Positions 37,906 through 50,150 are shown, numbered from the stretch's first letter. The stretch is DNA of 64,000 bases from Gadus chalcogrammus (GCF_026213295.1 NC_079432.1:8437196-8501195); one strand, 5' to 3'. Program-made: numbers and translations. The notes: generated from the sequence alone by a model not told the origin.

Positions 37906-37907
37906 GT

Positions 37908-37915
37908 GTTTAGGC
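37908..37915. repeat. hAT target-site duplication, left
   Basis: GTTTAGGC, perfectly repeated at 40851-40858 directly outside the right inverted repeat. Confidence 0.9.
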
Positions 37916-38118
37916 TAGGGTTGCCAACTTTCAGAAATTAAAATAAGGGACGCCCACCACGGGCCCGACTCCTGTGGGGCGGGGCGCCCGCAGCCGCAGC
38001 AGTGGTATGTTTTATTTTGTGCTGGTGTTTTTAGTAAAGGGTTGATCAAGAAAGGAATTAGTCATACTTAAAGCTTGAAATGCTTTATTACCACATAACA
38101 TTCTTTTATAAAGTGCTG

Positions 38119-39740
38119 TCAATTCAATCTTGAATGAAATCTCTTTGTGTGGCGTGTGCAGCAATGAACTTTTAAAATATAAACTAAATAAACTGAGAAC
38201 TTCATGTCATTTCTCATGAGCTCTGTGGAGCACCTGTTCCGGCAGTCACTCCATTTGTTGGCCATTCTGGAGAAGATCCTTTCCACACATCCAGTGGATG
38301 CTGGGATGCTCAGGATGTGTCTGGTGATAGACAACATGTTTGGCAGGTCAGCTACTCGAAAGAGAGCCACCCACCTGGCAGCCACACCTTTGGACTTCCA
38401 TTCATCTTCAGCATCTTCTTTGAGCCTCTTCAGAATGGGTTTTGCTGTGGAGCATTCATCATAAAGTTCATCCATGTTGACTTTATGGATGAGGTTGAGC
38501 TTGGTGGTCACCCTCTCAATGTCAGTAAAGGTCATGGTGCCATGGTGCAGAGAGAGAGGTTGCAGTGAGAACAACCAGTAGTGTTCCGAAAAGTTGAACC
38601 ATTTCTCAACATATGAGAGTGCTGTGTTGAGGAATGCAGTAAAATCTGCCCTTGCCATGTCAGCATCAAGTGGACGGAGACGCTGCATCTTCAATTTAGT
38701 TAAGTAGCCATAGAACTGTTAATCTCGTCTCTGTGTGAGCTTTTGCTTGAGGTTTTCCATGATGGAATATAACTCAACACAGTTGGTTTCATCACTCTCC
38801 AGCTTCTTTACAACTTCCTCAAAGAGAGAGAGGATATTATTGCAGAAAAGAAGGTAAACCTCCACAATGTCTCCATCTTCCTCAGTTGAGTCCTCACTGA
38901 ACTTTAACAATGCTCGAAGTTGTTTGGGACACTCCTCCCCCCAGGTTGATGAAGTACGATTTCAGTGCAATCCAGGTTTGCATTAGCCGGGTGATGGCTG
39001 GATTAAGGGAGAGCCACCTGGTTGTGACATGTTGCAGAATTTCCTGGAACTCAACATCACAAAACCTACAAAACTCTTTGAGTGATTCTCTTCGTTTGGC
39101 AGATGTGGAAAAGAAGGCATAGACCTTCAGCACAACATTTTCCACATCTACAGTGAGCTGGTCAAGAGCATGCTTCACTGTGTTGTGCAAAATATGGGCA
39201 TGGCAGTTTCCTTGCAGCAGATCTTTTTGTTACTTCTTCAAGTTGGTGAAGACAGAGTTGTGAATTCCATAATTCACATTTGTGTTGTCTGCAGTGCACT
39301 AAATGCTGTCACATGATCCAACGATAAGCCAAATTTGTCAAGCGACTGCTCTGTGAGAGCTACAATCCCAGCAGCGGACTCATCTGCATTTTCAATGAAA
39401 TCCAGCATTTTGTTGGTGACCCCGCATTCTGGACTGAAGTATTGAACAGCAAGGGGGAACATCTTCCTGTTTCCTTTATTTGATGCATCTGTCTGAATGG
39501 AAAATGGGAGGGGTTTATCTGATGTTAGGGCCTTGAGAACATCAGCCACTGCCTTTGGAGCAAGGACATCTTTAACCACTGACTCTGCCATTGTTGTCCC
39601 TATACATTTTTTTTTTTTTAATTTTTGAATCCAGGAGAATCTTTTGATTCAGTTTATGTGCACAGTCAACACTGTTGTAGCTGAGGTTGTGTCTTACTGT
39701 GTGGTACACCTGTGTCACCTCAGCTGCGGTAATATAGAGA
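38119..39740 (-). pseudogene. hAT transposase pseudogene, middle and C-terminal part
   Basis: Minus-strand frame pieces at 39274-39591, 38894-39190, 38719-38910 and 38119-38694 follow each other in transposase order. The last one contains the hATC dimerisation signature: SIPASTGCVERIFS followed by a conserved Trp about seven residues on. Visible breaks are a frameshift near 39295-39300, an in-frame stop near 39230, a one-base frameshift in the G run (on the minus strand) near 38938-38942, and an in-frame TAA near 38718. The coding trace extends upstream to about 39740. The ancestral protein would have cut and pasted the element. This copy cannot make it. Confidence 0.85.
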
Positions 39741-40220
39741 GGAGGAGTGGGATGACATATTGTTGATCAAATTGAACATTTGTCTGCTGCCTGTCTTGTC
39801 ACTCGAAAAGAAGTCAGGTCATCCAAACAGTTAATCGACACTAATAATATAATTGATGTAATGATCACTGAACACTGCATTCCTCAAAAATATAAAAATT
39901 GTGACACAGAATACACAGAAAGCTCTACAAACATTTTTAATCTAGGAAATGTATGTATATTAAAGAATAAAGGTTTTCTTTTAACAAATGTATTTATTTA
40001 TTTATTAACTGTTAATCCATTAGTATGATTTGTTCTTTAAATGGCCATATATAATATTTATATACTTCTGTATATTAAATAAATGGTCGGTCATTCGACT
40101 TTTAAAACTCAACATCCTAAACAATCAATCAAACCACAACAGTTTACTAAAATAGGCTCTGCCCATGCACTGCGATGTTCTGGCAAAAGCACAACCAGAT
40201 AGGAAATCAATCACAACATA

Positions 40221-40520
40221 ATGTACCCCACCGTATCAACCTCAGGAGATGATTGGGGTATGAAGAACTGTGACACTGACGCTTGGGTCTTCTGTGATCT
40301 TTCGTGTCTGCAGTGTTGCTCTCCTGTTGCATGCTGTCTGATGTCAGACAGCCCACCGTGCGCCACTGAAAACACTCGCCGACATATTTTACAACTTGCC
40401 TTGTAAACATCTCCACTGACGCTGTCCAGTCAAGGATGTGCGTCTTCCCACTCACGTCCGTACTTCTGCAAGCGTTTACGCTTTTGAGGACGTGGTGGAG
40501 TATCGGGTGTAGTGGACATT
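40221..40520 (-). pseudogene. hAT transposase N-terminal zinc-finger remnant
   Basis: The minus-strand ATG at about 40518 opens a basic N-terminus (MSTTPDTPPRPQKRKR). It is followed by a finger with a C-x2-C pair (CKIC) and later His residues (IRQHATGEQHC), as in BED-like fingers of hAT transposases. A TGA stop interrupts the frame near 40436, where the family usually has Trp. About 480 bp of AT-rich non-coding DNA (39740-40220) separates it from the rest, pointing to loss or replacement of the middle part. Confidence 0.7.
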
Positions 40521-40760
40521 TTTAAAAGGCGCGGGTTTTGTGAGCAGCGCCGGTGTGTGGTGTCTGTCGCTAGGCAACCGTGACCACCACACGCATGCGC
40601 AGACACACAGATGACCGGAGCGGGTCTTGCGTAGATCCCGCCGCGACAATTTTGCTGACCGTAGTATTCCCTGTGTTTTGTTTTGATCATTATTGTTAGA
40701 TTTAGTATTTGTGTGTGTGACAGACATGTGTATTGGACATTTATGGAAATACGGAACAAA

Positions 40761-40793
40761 TTGCGTCCCGTATTGGTTCAATACGGGACGCAA
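40761..40793. repeat. Perfect 15-bp inverted repeat inside the hAT right end
   Basis: TTGCGTCCCGTATTG at 40761-40775 and its exact complement at 40779-40793 are separated by three bases (GTT). The arms contain the CGGGAC motif that recurs in the subterminal region near 40830, so this may be a transposase-binding hairpin. Confidence 0.85.
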
Positions 40794-40850
40794 CATTTAA
40801 TTGCCAAATAAGGGACGATTCCGTATTTTACGGGACGGTTGGCAACCCTA

Positions 40851-40858
40851 GTTTAGGC
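40851..40858. repeat. hAT target-site duplication, right
   Basis: GTTTAGGC, identical to 37908-37915. Confidence 0.9.
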
Positions 40859-40859
40859 T

Positions 40860-42230
40860 TGGATGAGGCGTCATTTTGATTGGCTCAGGTATCTTGGTTC
40901 TGGGGCTAGGCATGACTGGAGGAGTGGAAAGGGTTCAACAGGTGGTTTATTTTAGAGAACCAAGGTAAACGGACGTGCACTCTGGAGGTGGTTAGAGAAG
41001 CGTCTCTCGAATGCAGGTGAAACTTCAGTATATATTGGTATGGGAGGAATGGTAAAGACGCCACGTCTACACGGTTTGTTCCCCGGTAGATCTTCAGCCT
41101 GTAATGGTATGGGCGGGATGGTCAATAAGCCACGCCTACAGGGTCTGAGTACCCGCTGGTGTTAGCACTACGAATGAATGATCCATGAGATACTAATGTT
41201 AGTTTTAATATCGTGAGGTCAAATTAAGCTAGCATAATTAATTAATTGACATCTCCTCCTTGATACATTTTAATGAGAGATAAGCCAGATGTCCTTCTTA
41301 TGCTAATCAAACTAATAAGCAGATTAACAAATCAACGTAATTCATGTGATCAGTGGATCTAGTTTGTATTAATCTAGGAACCTTGGGTTCTTCAAAGGAT
41401 GTGCGAAAGCAACATAAAAGGAAACATAATGTTGAATAACATGTAACTTTTGAGAATAATTCAATCAACTCTGACACCCCTTTTTTTCCGATGATGTGTT
41501 GGGGCGTCACAATATGTTAGTTCCATTTGGAGCGCCTTTCGATTCTTTCAGCCAATCCAAGGGCCCTTACTGTCACAACACTGGAAGGTGTCACTACGTG
41601 TGGATGCCATCTCTCACAGAAGTCTGTGATGTGTGAAATGAATGAGTGCCTGCTAAGCCACAGTCATATGTACCGTGTATAGCGTGTGCTTTCCTTCCAA
41701 ACTCGTGCGTTAGGGTCACCGAATTGAATACATTAACCTCAGTCATTCAACAGACAAAAGTCGGTATTTTGCCTCACAAATAAAACCTTATTTAACTTGC
41801 AACAGGTCACCATGGAGACGGGCTCCAGACAAAAAAGGACACAGCGATTGGTTGTGTTAGAAGCAGTGGTTGAATTGGACTCAAAATGGTGCCAGTGCTC
41901 TAAAATAGCATCAGCAAGGCATGGCTTTTCACGAGTAAGGGCTGCTTTTTGGTGCTTTTCTTTGCTGAGTGACCAACCAATGGGGTAAGGGTGTATACTA
42001 CTAGTTGATTATTTCCAGACATCTGTTTTCTATCTTTACAGAAAGCCATCCAAGCATCTATAATACAAATATAGAGAGCGAGAGTAAGACAGAGGGGAGG
42101 CATGAAGGTTGTTCTTAAAGCATCAGATCCACACCAAGGCTAGGGTAAAGTAATGCTCTTGGAGACGTGACAAGGTGCTTCAAATGTTAAGTCAATACCT
42201 TGTGTTGGCCGACCCCGCCGGAGACTACCG
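40860..42230. other. Intergenic single-copy DNA
   Basis: Unassigned. Two similar short segments near 41036 and 41105 (both GGTATGGG followed by an ATGGT stretch and CCACG) hint at an old local repeat of about 65 bp. Confidence 0.45.
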
Positions 42231-42343
42231 TATTGGCACTGGAATCTCTCTCTCTCTTCATTATCCCCTCATCTCCCTCTATCTCTCTCTATCCCTCTCT
42301 CTTTCTATTCAACCTCCCCTCCGCTCTCTGTTCATGTGAACCA

Positions 42344-42625
<282 letters not shown>

Positions 42626-42629
42626 TCCC

Positions 42630-43690
42630 TCTCTCTCTATCCACCCCTCCTATCTCTCTCAATCACTCCTATCTCTCTTTATCTCCCTCTCATGCACAAG
42701 CCCCATGGCCAGACATTGTTTTACAATATGTCTCCGTCACAGTCAACCACCCCTTTTACCCCTGCCATCACAACCAGCCTCCTCCCCCACCCCCTCCCCC
42801 ACCCCCTCCACCACCACCATCTGGGAACCCTCATAGGCACATCACAGGGCTGACAGACAGCACTGTGGCCCCCAGTTCTGGTCCCTGAGCCAGGGAGGTC
42901 TAGTCAATGCTGGATGGTCCAATATTCCTCACCGCTGCTACGGACGCATCCCTGACACCAGCCCCGGGGTGGGCCGGGTGTACACAGCGCTTTCAGGGTC
43001 TTTATCTCGCTTCCAACCATTCACATCGAGTTTAGTTTTTACCCCACGGATGTTGAAGAGCGATTTTTATTTCCTGTGACTGGTGTCATCAGAGGAAGCA
43101 AACGGATTAGGGAGCATCGCAGTGATGTCTTTGCTGAATTGGCTCGGCGGAAATCCACAATTACATAAATACACTCGCTTTCACTTCTCGGATTGACTTT
43201 ATTTAAGGGCAAAGGGGAAGTAAACACGAGGGACGTCACGGCAACGCGCCGTAGGCCGAGACACCAAACCCTCACAACACACACTGCACCGGCACTGCCA
43301 CTCCACAGACGGCTATACGAGAAAAGCCACACACAGCGACACGTAAAGCCGGCTCTGCTTTATGCTCCACAGCCGTGGCGTCACCCTAATCATCCCTCCC
43401 TCCCAGAGTGGCCCTCGCCTCGGCTCCCCGGTCTCAAGAGCCACGGATTCATTTGGCGGGAGCGCCGCGCACCCGAGGTGGGAAAGAGCGGCGATAATGT
43501 CTAATCTGCGAGAGAAAAGATGTAAATGCGTTATTTATGTTGATGGCTGGTGGGCCCAGCTGGATGTGCTCGGCTATTCATAGAGGGGAGCGACTGGTGC
43601 CGCGGTTCAGCTGCTACCACGCGCCCCCGCTAACACGGGCGGGGGGATTTAGGAGCGCGGACCTCCCGCCGTGCACGGAATGCCTCTGTG
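42630..43690. other. Intergenic DNA, GC-richer at 43200-43680
   Basis: A C-rich stretch lies at 42780-42830. From about 43180 to 43620 the DNA is repeat-poor, CpG-containing and has AT-rich islets, a plausible regulatory block. No gene is recognised. Confidence 0.4.
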
Positions 43691-43757
43691 TGTGGTGTGG
43701 TGTGTGTGTGTAGAAACGTGGTGTATGAGTGTTGTGGTATGTATGTGTGAAAATATG

Positions 43758-43788
<31 letters not shown>

Positions 43789-43808
43789 AAATATGTGTGT
43801 ATTTATGG

Positions 43809-43846
<38 letters not shown>

Positions 43847-43880
43847 GCGTGTGCGTGTGCGTGTGCGTGCGTGTGCGTGA
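43690..43880. repeat. Compound (GT)n with (GTGTGC) tail
   Basis: Interrupted GT from 43690, perfect at about 43811-43840, then a hexanucleotide GTGTGC run to about 43876. Confidence 0.95.
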
Positions 43881-44069
43881 CCAAGCGTGTCTGGAGCCTG
43901 GATTAAACAAATTCAACTGTAAAAGCGACAGAGAGATAATGAGTTCTTAGCCTAGTATGTGTGTGTGGGTGCGTGCACGTACATCTGCACTGTGGATGCG
44001 TATGGTACGGCTTTCACAGGAGACACACTATTTGAGGATATGCAAGCTTTGTAAATGGACCAGTATAGC

Positions 44070-44170
44070 TTATTCGAGTTCGATTGGATAGATTGTTTGA
44101 CTCCCAATTGGAAGGTTCAACGTCCTTCATCCTACCTGTAGATAAGTGCCCTGAGGCCCAGGCATGACCA
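44070..44170 (+). repeat. Degenerate tRNA-derived SINE
   Basis: GGTTCAACGTCC resembles a B box, followed by GTAGATAAGTGCCCTGAGGC, a diverged version of the SINE body. The tail is missing. Confidence 0.4.
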
Positions 44171-44549
44171 GTAAATAACTAAATACATTTAAATCAGGCC
44201 CCAGCCACACTGGCATGGGGCCCCTTAGCAAACACCACAGCCTCTCTCTTTGCATACCTGCTGCGTGCCATATTGATATTTTCGTGTAAATTCTGTAAGC
44301 CCTACATAATAGAAACTAACTTACCCAAGGCTGCAATTTATGGCTCTGCAGCACCAATGTTATAATGATCCATAACGTGCTGATATAAAGTCACACCGGT
44401 TTTCCCTTGCGCTTTTCAGTTGGCCTGTGGTTTATCTATTCACTATCTTCACCACCGTCGATTTGTCGCATCGTATCGAGCATTCATTTGCAATTATTTT
44501 TGCTACTCGCAAAGTATCTCTCCCCAAACCCCTATAACCCCAGCCCCGA

Positions 44550-44630
44550 GCCCTGCGGAGGCCATGGAGGCCCTCCCTGTGGACATCCTTAAGCAGGATG
44601 CCCTAACCCCTTCCTAATCCTGAATAGACT
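44550..44630 (+). repeat. SINE body fragment leading into the minisatellite
   Basis: CATCCTTAAGCAGGATGCCC corresponds to the CATCCTTGAGCAAGATGCCC body motif seen at 27451. It runs directly into the minisatellite units. Confidence 0.55.
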
Positions 44631-45010
44631 GTTTAACCTCCACCTGCTCCTTAATGACCTGTATCATGTATTCACTATCCAACCCCTACCTGCTCCTTAA
44701 TGACCTGTATGTGTTTTTACTATCTAAACCCTACCTGCTCCTAAATGATCTATTCACTGTCTAACCCCTACCTGCCTATTAATGAAGTGTATATGTATTC
44801 CCTGTCCATCCCCTACCTACTCTTAATGACATGGAGATGTATTCACTGTCTAACCCCTACCTGCTCCTTAATGACCTGTATGTGTTTTCAGTATCTAACC
44901 CCTACCTGCTCCTAAATGATCTCTATATGTATTCACTGTCCAACTCCTACCTGCTCCTTAATGACCTGTATATGATTCATTGTCGAACCCCTACCTACCT
45001 CTTAGTTATG
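44631..45010 (+). repeat. Minisatellite, unit about 45-50 bp, about 8 copies
   Basis: The repeated core is CCTACCTGCTCCTTAATGAC followed by CTGTAT and a GTATTCACTGTCTAAC-like segment. Units differ by substitutions and small deletions. The core equals the 3' part of the SINE at 23950-24115, so the array seems to have expanded from a SINE tail. It also produces a repetitive open frame (NPYLLLNDLY) with no sign of being a gene. Confidence 0.9.
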
Positions 45011-45307
45011 ATACATGTATTAACCAAACTAAAACCCACAGATTTATGGGATCATGTCAACAAACCACTCAAACTAAAAGTCCCCTGACCCAAGTTCAAA
45101 CATCATACTTCATCTTGATTCATTATGATCCATCATTCATATTTATACACATATTTTTTATATTAATAAAATGTAATTGTATAATGTGTTGAGTCGATAA
45201 TAAATAAAATTGTCAACTGATTAAATTTAGTTTTTAATCCAACTCTTAGTTCCTGCGTACAGGAAGAGAATGAGCACTGATACATGCTCTGATAACATCT
45301 CCAATAT

Positions 45308-45361
45308 GCACACGTACGCACACACGCACACACACACGCACGCACGCACGCATGCACACAT

Positions 45362-45421
<60 letters not shown>
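45308..45421. repeat. (AC)n microsatellite
   Basis: Imperfect with GC interruptions to 45361, perfect from there to about 45421. Confidence 0.97.
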
Positions 45422-45934
45422 GACCGCTAAGTGGTGTGTAGTATATCCAGCCGCGAAATCAACCGCTGAATATGGAGTGCTTCCGTTCGGTGGGGGAAAG
45501 AGAGCGTGATCGATTGGTGTCTCCCAACATAAAATAAAGTATTGACGCCATACCCCCGCAAGGATTCGTGTTCAGTGTGAAGACGCACATAAATCGGACA
45601 TGCAGGAGGAATCCACACTTCCACAGACTTGCGTATTTCCATGCGTGTCTATGTGTGGCCAACATTACGGTGCGTTCAAGATTAAGTTTCTTTGAGTGTT
45701 TTGTCGAAGACCAAAAAAGAAAAGAGTCTCTTCTTTTCACTGCCGAAATGTTTTGGTTGAATGGAAGATAATTAAGAGCTTTACTTTTAGTAGGCCTATC
45801 ATTTCAGAGCAGGCAATTGCAATGTGTTGGCCTAAATGAATACACCTCCTTAATCTACTGATTCTCACCGAATCCTTGGGCATTATGTTACTATTTACAA
45901 TTTCAGTCATTGAATACGTTTACTTAGCCTTTAG

Positions 45935-46015
45935 ATAGATGTCATTAAGGATAAGGTCAGTTGGGAATCGTGCTCAGGGAGGCCTACAGATGGACTGCTG
46001 GGCAAACACTGCATC
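45935..46015 (-). repeat. SINE fragment, minus strand
   Basis: TGCTCAGGGAGGCCTACAGA and the preceding GATGTCATTAAGGATAAGG parallel the body of the SINE at 3770-3850. The tail is lost. Confidence 0.5.
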
Positions 46016-46388
46016 TTTTCAGCTGGGAATACATACACTAGTTCAGTCACTGTAAAACATGTAATTTTTCTTACGCTCTTAAATATCCCCATGGACCAAT
46101 TAAACAATAAAGTGAATGAATGTGTTACATAACCTACTCCTAAAGATGAAACACAGAAGACCACAAGGGGGGAGCAGGACCAGAACACAACCAAAGCATA
46201 CTTAATGCAACTCCGAACAGACTTACTGACAGATACGGGCTACAGAAACAGTCTTGACAGACAGAGGGAGAAAGCACAGGCTGACCTGACACCCACAATG
46301 ATCAATTATAGTAAATTATCACAGGTGCAATCATGCTAACGAGGAGACCAAGGAGGCAATTTAAACAGGTCAGTGCATGATGTTCTCA

Positions 46389-46844
46389 GGCCACGTTTAT
46401 ACATAGCAGGGTACTTAGAGGAACGAATATCCCCCCCCCCCCCCCCCCCCCGTTTTCAAAAATAACATTGTGAACACAACATTGTTTTCAAAAAAGTTGT
46501 CATTTACAATAACCCGCATTTATACACCGTTGAGCGCAATTATAACTATGCCAAACCTATGGGCGGCAGTGTAGGGAGAAGGATTAAGCCATGCAAGCCA
46601 ATCAGAATCCTCAGAATCAACAACAACGAATAACACAAGCGACTTCTTGTTCCTTTCAAAACATCCAATATATTTTTGGCATTTTCTGGCGCATAATGTG
46701 ACGCTTGAGAACCAAAAACCATGTTTCTCCCAGTTGACACGACAACACATAACCGGCGTTATCTGAAATCTCCACTTTGGCCAGAGTTTTTTTAGAAATA
46801 ATCGTTTTCTGTGATAAAAACTGGGTTTTCGTGTAAACAGGGCC
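46389..46844. mobile_element. Non-autonomous DNA element, 456 bp, with short inverted ends
   Basis: The left end GGCCACGTTTA and the right end, read inversely as GGCCCTGTTTA, form short terminal inverted repeats. TCA flanks both sides (46386-46388 and 46845-46847). The 3-bp duplication and size fit a PIF/Harbinger-like MITE, and the 76-codon minus-strand frame inside is not a transposase. A C run (46431-46451) lies within. The second copy starting at 51496 lacks the left end because the contig begins in that C run. Confidence 0.5.
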
Positions 46845-48760
46845 TCAGAATGGCTAGGATATTGTGGAGATACGATTCCATCCAGACATGGTTTTCCTTC
46901 AAGTTACTTAGTTAGTCCTGCTACAAAAAAGTAAGTCTATTCTCTCTGCTCTCTTCTCTCTCTATTAAGATTCTATTGTCAAACGCTGACTCATTTAGAA
47001 AATGTATGTGACCCAGTTGGGAGTGAAAACCCCCCAAAAACTTAAACTTGGCTAAATATTCTCCAAAAAGAATGGGGATATTCTAAGGTATGTCAAATAA
47101 GGTCCCATATTTTATATTATCCATGAGATGTCATGAAAAGTGGACCTTATTTCCTAAATGTAATCTGATGTAATCATCATTGGATAACTGAAAAGGCTTT
47201 CTTTGTAAGGGAGGCATTGAGACAATACTTTCCTTTCTCTTTTTGATCACCCCCAGAGGCACACACAAACGGTTCTCAAAGGAGTCAGCTTTTTCCCATC
47301 ATACCCCAGCCAGAACATTGGCTGCGTCTAAACTGCTCCGCCTCGGAACGGCGGCTGTTAGAGCTGTCGCCTCCAGTTAATCAAGGTGATTAATGTGCTC
47401 TGATCTCTTCAAAGATTGTATTTGTCTCCGTGTGTGGGACATAAATAATTCAGCCGTTTTACTTCAGCCCAAACCTAAAAGAAGCAATCTTCACAGTGAA
47501 TTTTTAGGTGAAGATTGTTTCTTTTTTTATTAGGTAATCCTCAACTAACCGTGACAACAGGCCCGGAGTGACTGAGGTTTAAATGAAATCAGGTGTCACA
47601 TTCAGGCACTTAAGGTGTAGTAAAAAAAGTAGTAAAGCAAAAGTTCATTAAAATGTATTCTGTGATAGCCTGCGTTCTATTTTACCAACCTTCCTATTGG
47701 TCAACCTTTCTCACATACTTTATCAAGTAGTTTATTTCCTGCACAACAAACAAAACTTTGGTGAACAAAAAAACAACAAAAGTACATATTTTAAGTACTT
47801 TACCCTGAAAAAATGGTTACCAAGAAAATGCACCCATGTATTTTTGGGGTAGCTACACATTTCATTCTTCATTCATCAACCTGTTTATATGTTATATATA
47901 AATATATATATACAAGTATTGTCCCCCCATTGTAGTGCAGAGCCTTTCATTGCAAGCCTTTCTAGCACAAACCAAGGCGGACAAAGAGAAAATACATGCT
48001 GTGAATACGAGACTAGTCTTTTCTCTGTCAATATGCTTCAAATCTTACCACCCCCCTCCCCCACATGTCAGAAACTTCTGATGGAGTTCCAAATGGTGAC
48101 AGACTTCAGGTCTATAATCAGTCAACGATGTGACAGAGAAATTACCCCCTTCCCCCAAGTCCAATCACTCAGTCCAGCTGTCAGTCAACCGCATCATGCT
48201 CAAACAAATAAGACACATGAAAAAAAGTAAAACAAAAAGAGACTGCTGTAGCTAGCGGGAGCTAACCGCCGCCGCTATGACTGTACTAATATTGTTGGTA
48301 CATTTTTCAATGTTGCACATGAATGTAAGACATTCATATTATGTTGGAAATCGAAGACCTCCCAGAATGGCTAATTAAACAAACTAAGAGTCAACCGGCT
48401 TACAGCCAATTCATTCTCACCTACGCCATTCATTACCTCTCTCTCTCTCTCAAAGTCGGCACCCTTTACTAATTGCTAAATAAATTATGTGTTTTTCGAT
48501 CCGCAGAAGGTTCGATGATGTGCGCCTTTTACTCCTTGCTCTAATTAAGAGTATTCCCCCGTCGTGTCGTCTGATCTTTACCAGGCCACGGCCACAGCTC
48601 CAGACACACCACCACCACTCCGGCAGCAAGTCACGGGCCTGCTGGGGGAACGGGATGGGAAGGAGATGATTGGATTGAAGCACAAGATGAGGGTTTAGTG
48701 GGATGTGGTAGTAGCAGTAGTAGGAGTAGGTGGATGGGCTCAGTCCGTGGCAGGGGGTTG

Positions 48761-48763
<3 letters not shown>

Positions 48764-48794
<31 letters not shown>

Positions 48795-48805
48795 GGGGGG
48801 GGGGG
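48764..48805. repeat. (GT)n then G run, short allele
   Basis: About 29 bp of GT followed by about 14 G. The counterpart at 53814-53956 is four times longer. Confidence 0.97.
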
Positions 48806-49118
48806 TCCATGACTGAATCCAAGGAGAGAGCAAAGAGACGTGTCTGAGGTGAGGGGGAGGGAAGAGGGGGGGGGGAGGCACTGGGGGTGGAGGTAGAGCG
48901 AGAGAGAGAGGGACAGCCAGTGCAGAAAGTGAGTGCATCTCATGGGTGAGGTGGAAGGAGATGGAGGAGAGGAGGAATGACAGCTGGCGGAGAGAATAGA
49001 GGGGGTCAGGTGGGCGGAGTGGTGGAGATGATGAAAAAAAAAGGGGTATAGAAGTCAAGTGTGGGCGTAGAAGAGCAAGAGGGAGAGGACAAGAGTGAGA
49101 GCTAGAGAGAGAGAGAGC

Positions 49119-49232
<114 letters not shown>

Positions 49233-50068
49233 GGAGGGGGGAGAGCGAGAGAGGGGGTTCGATTTGGAGCCGGCTCATCGGGTGGAAGTGAGAGAAAGAA
49301 CTGGAGAATCTTAACCGTCAACTCCGTTCGAGCCAACTTTACTTACACAGGGCTTCATCACAGCAGCAGTCTCGGGGGTCTTCACAGGACCCACATTCAA
49401 ATGAGGCGTGATGGCACCACCCCCCGCTCACCCCCAGCAGGCGAGGGGAAAACTCCCCAAATCCACCGAGAGACTGCGTCTGAGGCTTTCAAAACGTTGG
49501 ATTCTCCTCGTTCTGACAGGGGTACGTGATATAGGGCGCTGCCGACGATGATCACAGAGAGGCCAGTACCCAAGTGATTAATAATCATGTACAATGACGC
49601 ACGCGGCCGTGATGTGAAAATCCAATAAAAGCAGTCGTCGACCGTGTGTCATACACATTATTATCCAAGGAAAGTGGAACTAGGCTTTCCCACGAGCGAT
49701 ACAGCGTAGCGACAATGCGCACAACCGTGTACCGAAACATTAAAACCTGAGAGGGTGGAGAATAGAGATTGGTGACTCACTTGAGTTACACTCCTTGACC
49801 TTCTCCATCATCCCAAACACTTGACGGAACTAAAGCGAACAAGGGAAAGCCATTAACCTATCAGAACGGCCAAACACAGCCGAACAAGATGGGGTTCAGG
49901 AGGGGCCCGTGGATGATTGTGACTGCTGTGTAATGAGACTTAATGTTCTCCTGTCTGTGAGGCTCAAGGTTGTCTCTGGTTCCGATAGCCATCTGCATTC
50001 AGCCGCGCGGGCCAGATGGATTAGTTCAATATTGAATTAGAGCGTCTCCAGGCCCGCAGCCCGGGGTG

Positions 50069-50147
<79 letters not shown>
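50069..50147. repeat. (TC)n microsatellite, left copy
   Basis: About 78 bp. The counterpart at 55257-55311 is about 55 bp. Confidence 0.97.

Positions 50148-50150
<3 letters not shown>

Larger units (their letters stand above)
37916..40850 (-). mobile_element. hAT DNA transposon, decayed, 2935 bp
   Basis: The element starts with TAGGGTTGCCAAC and ends with its inverse complement. The perfect 8-bp duplication GTTTAGGC flanks it, which is the hAT signature. Both ends also carry an AATAAGGGAC motif as subterminal repeat. The minus strand holds remains of a transposase: a zinc-finger N-terminus near the right end and a C-terminal dimerisation domain near the left end. The intact ends and duplication suggest a moderately old insertion, but the coding region is dead. 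Confidence 0.9.

Noticed and set aside
38119..39740. A domesticated, functional hAT-derived gene
   Set aside because: Multiple frameshifts and stops, plus intact transposon ends and target duplication, show an ordinary dead insertion.
44631..45010. CRISPR array
   Set aside because: The spacing is continuous with no unique spacers, units diverge gradually and the genome is vertebrate, so it is a minisatellite.
46520..46750. Conserved 76-codon frame present in both 5-kb copies as a duplicated gene
   Set aside because: The two copies are most likely the same locus assembled twice, and the frame lies inside a non-autonomous element.
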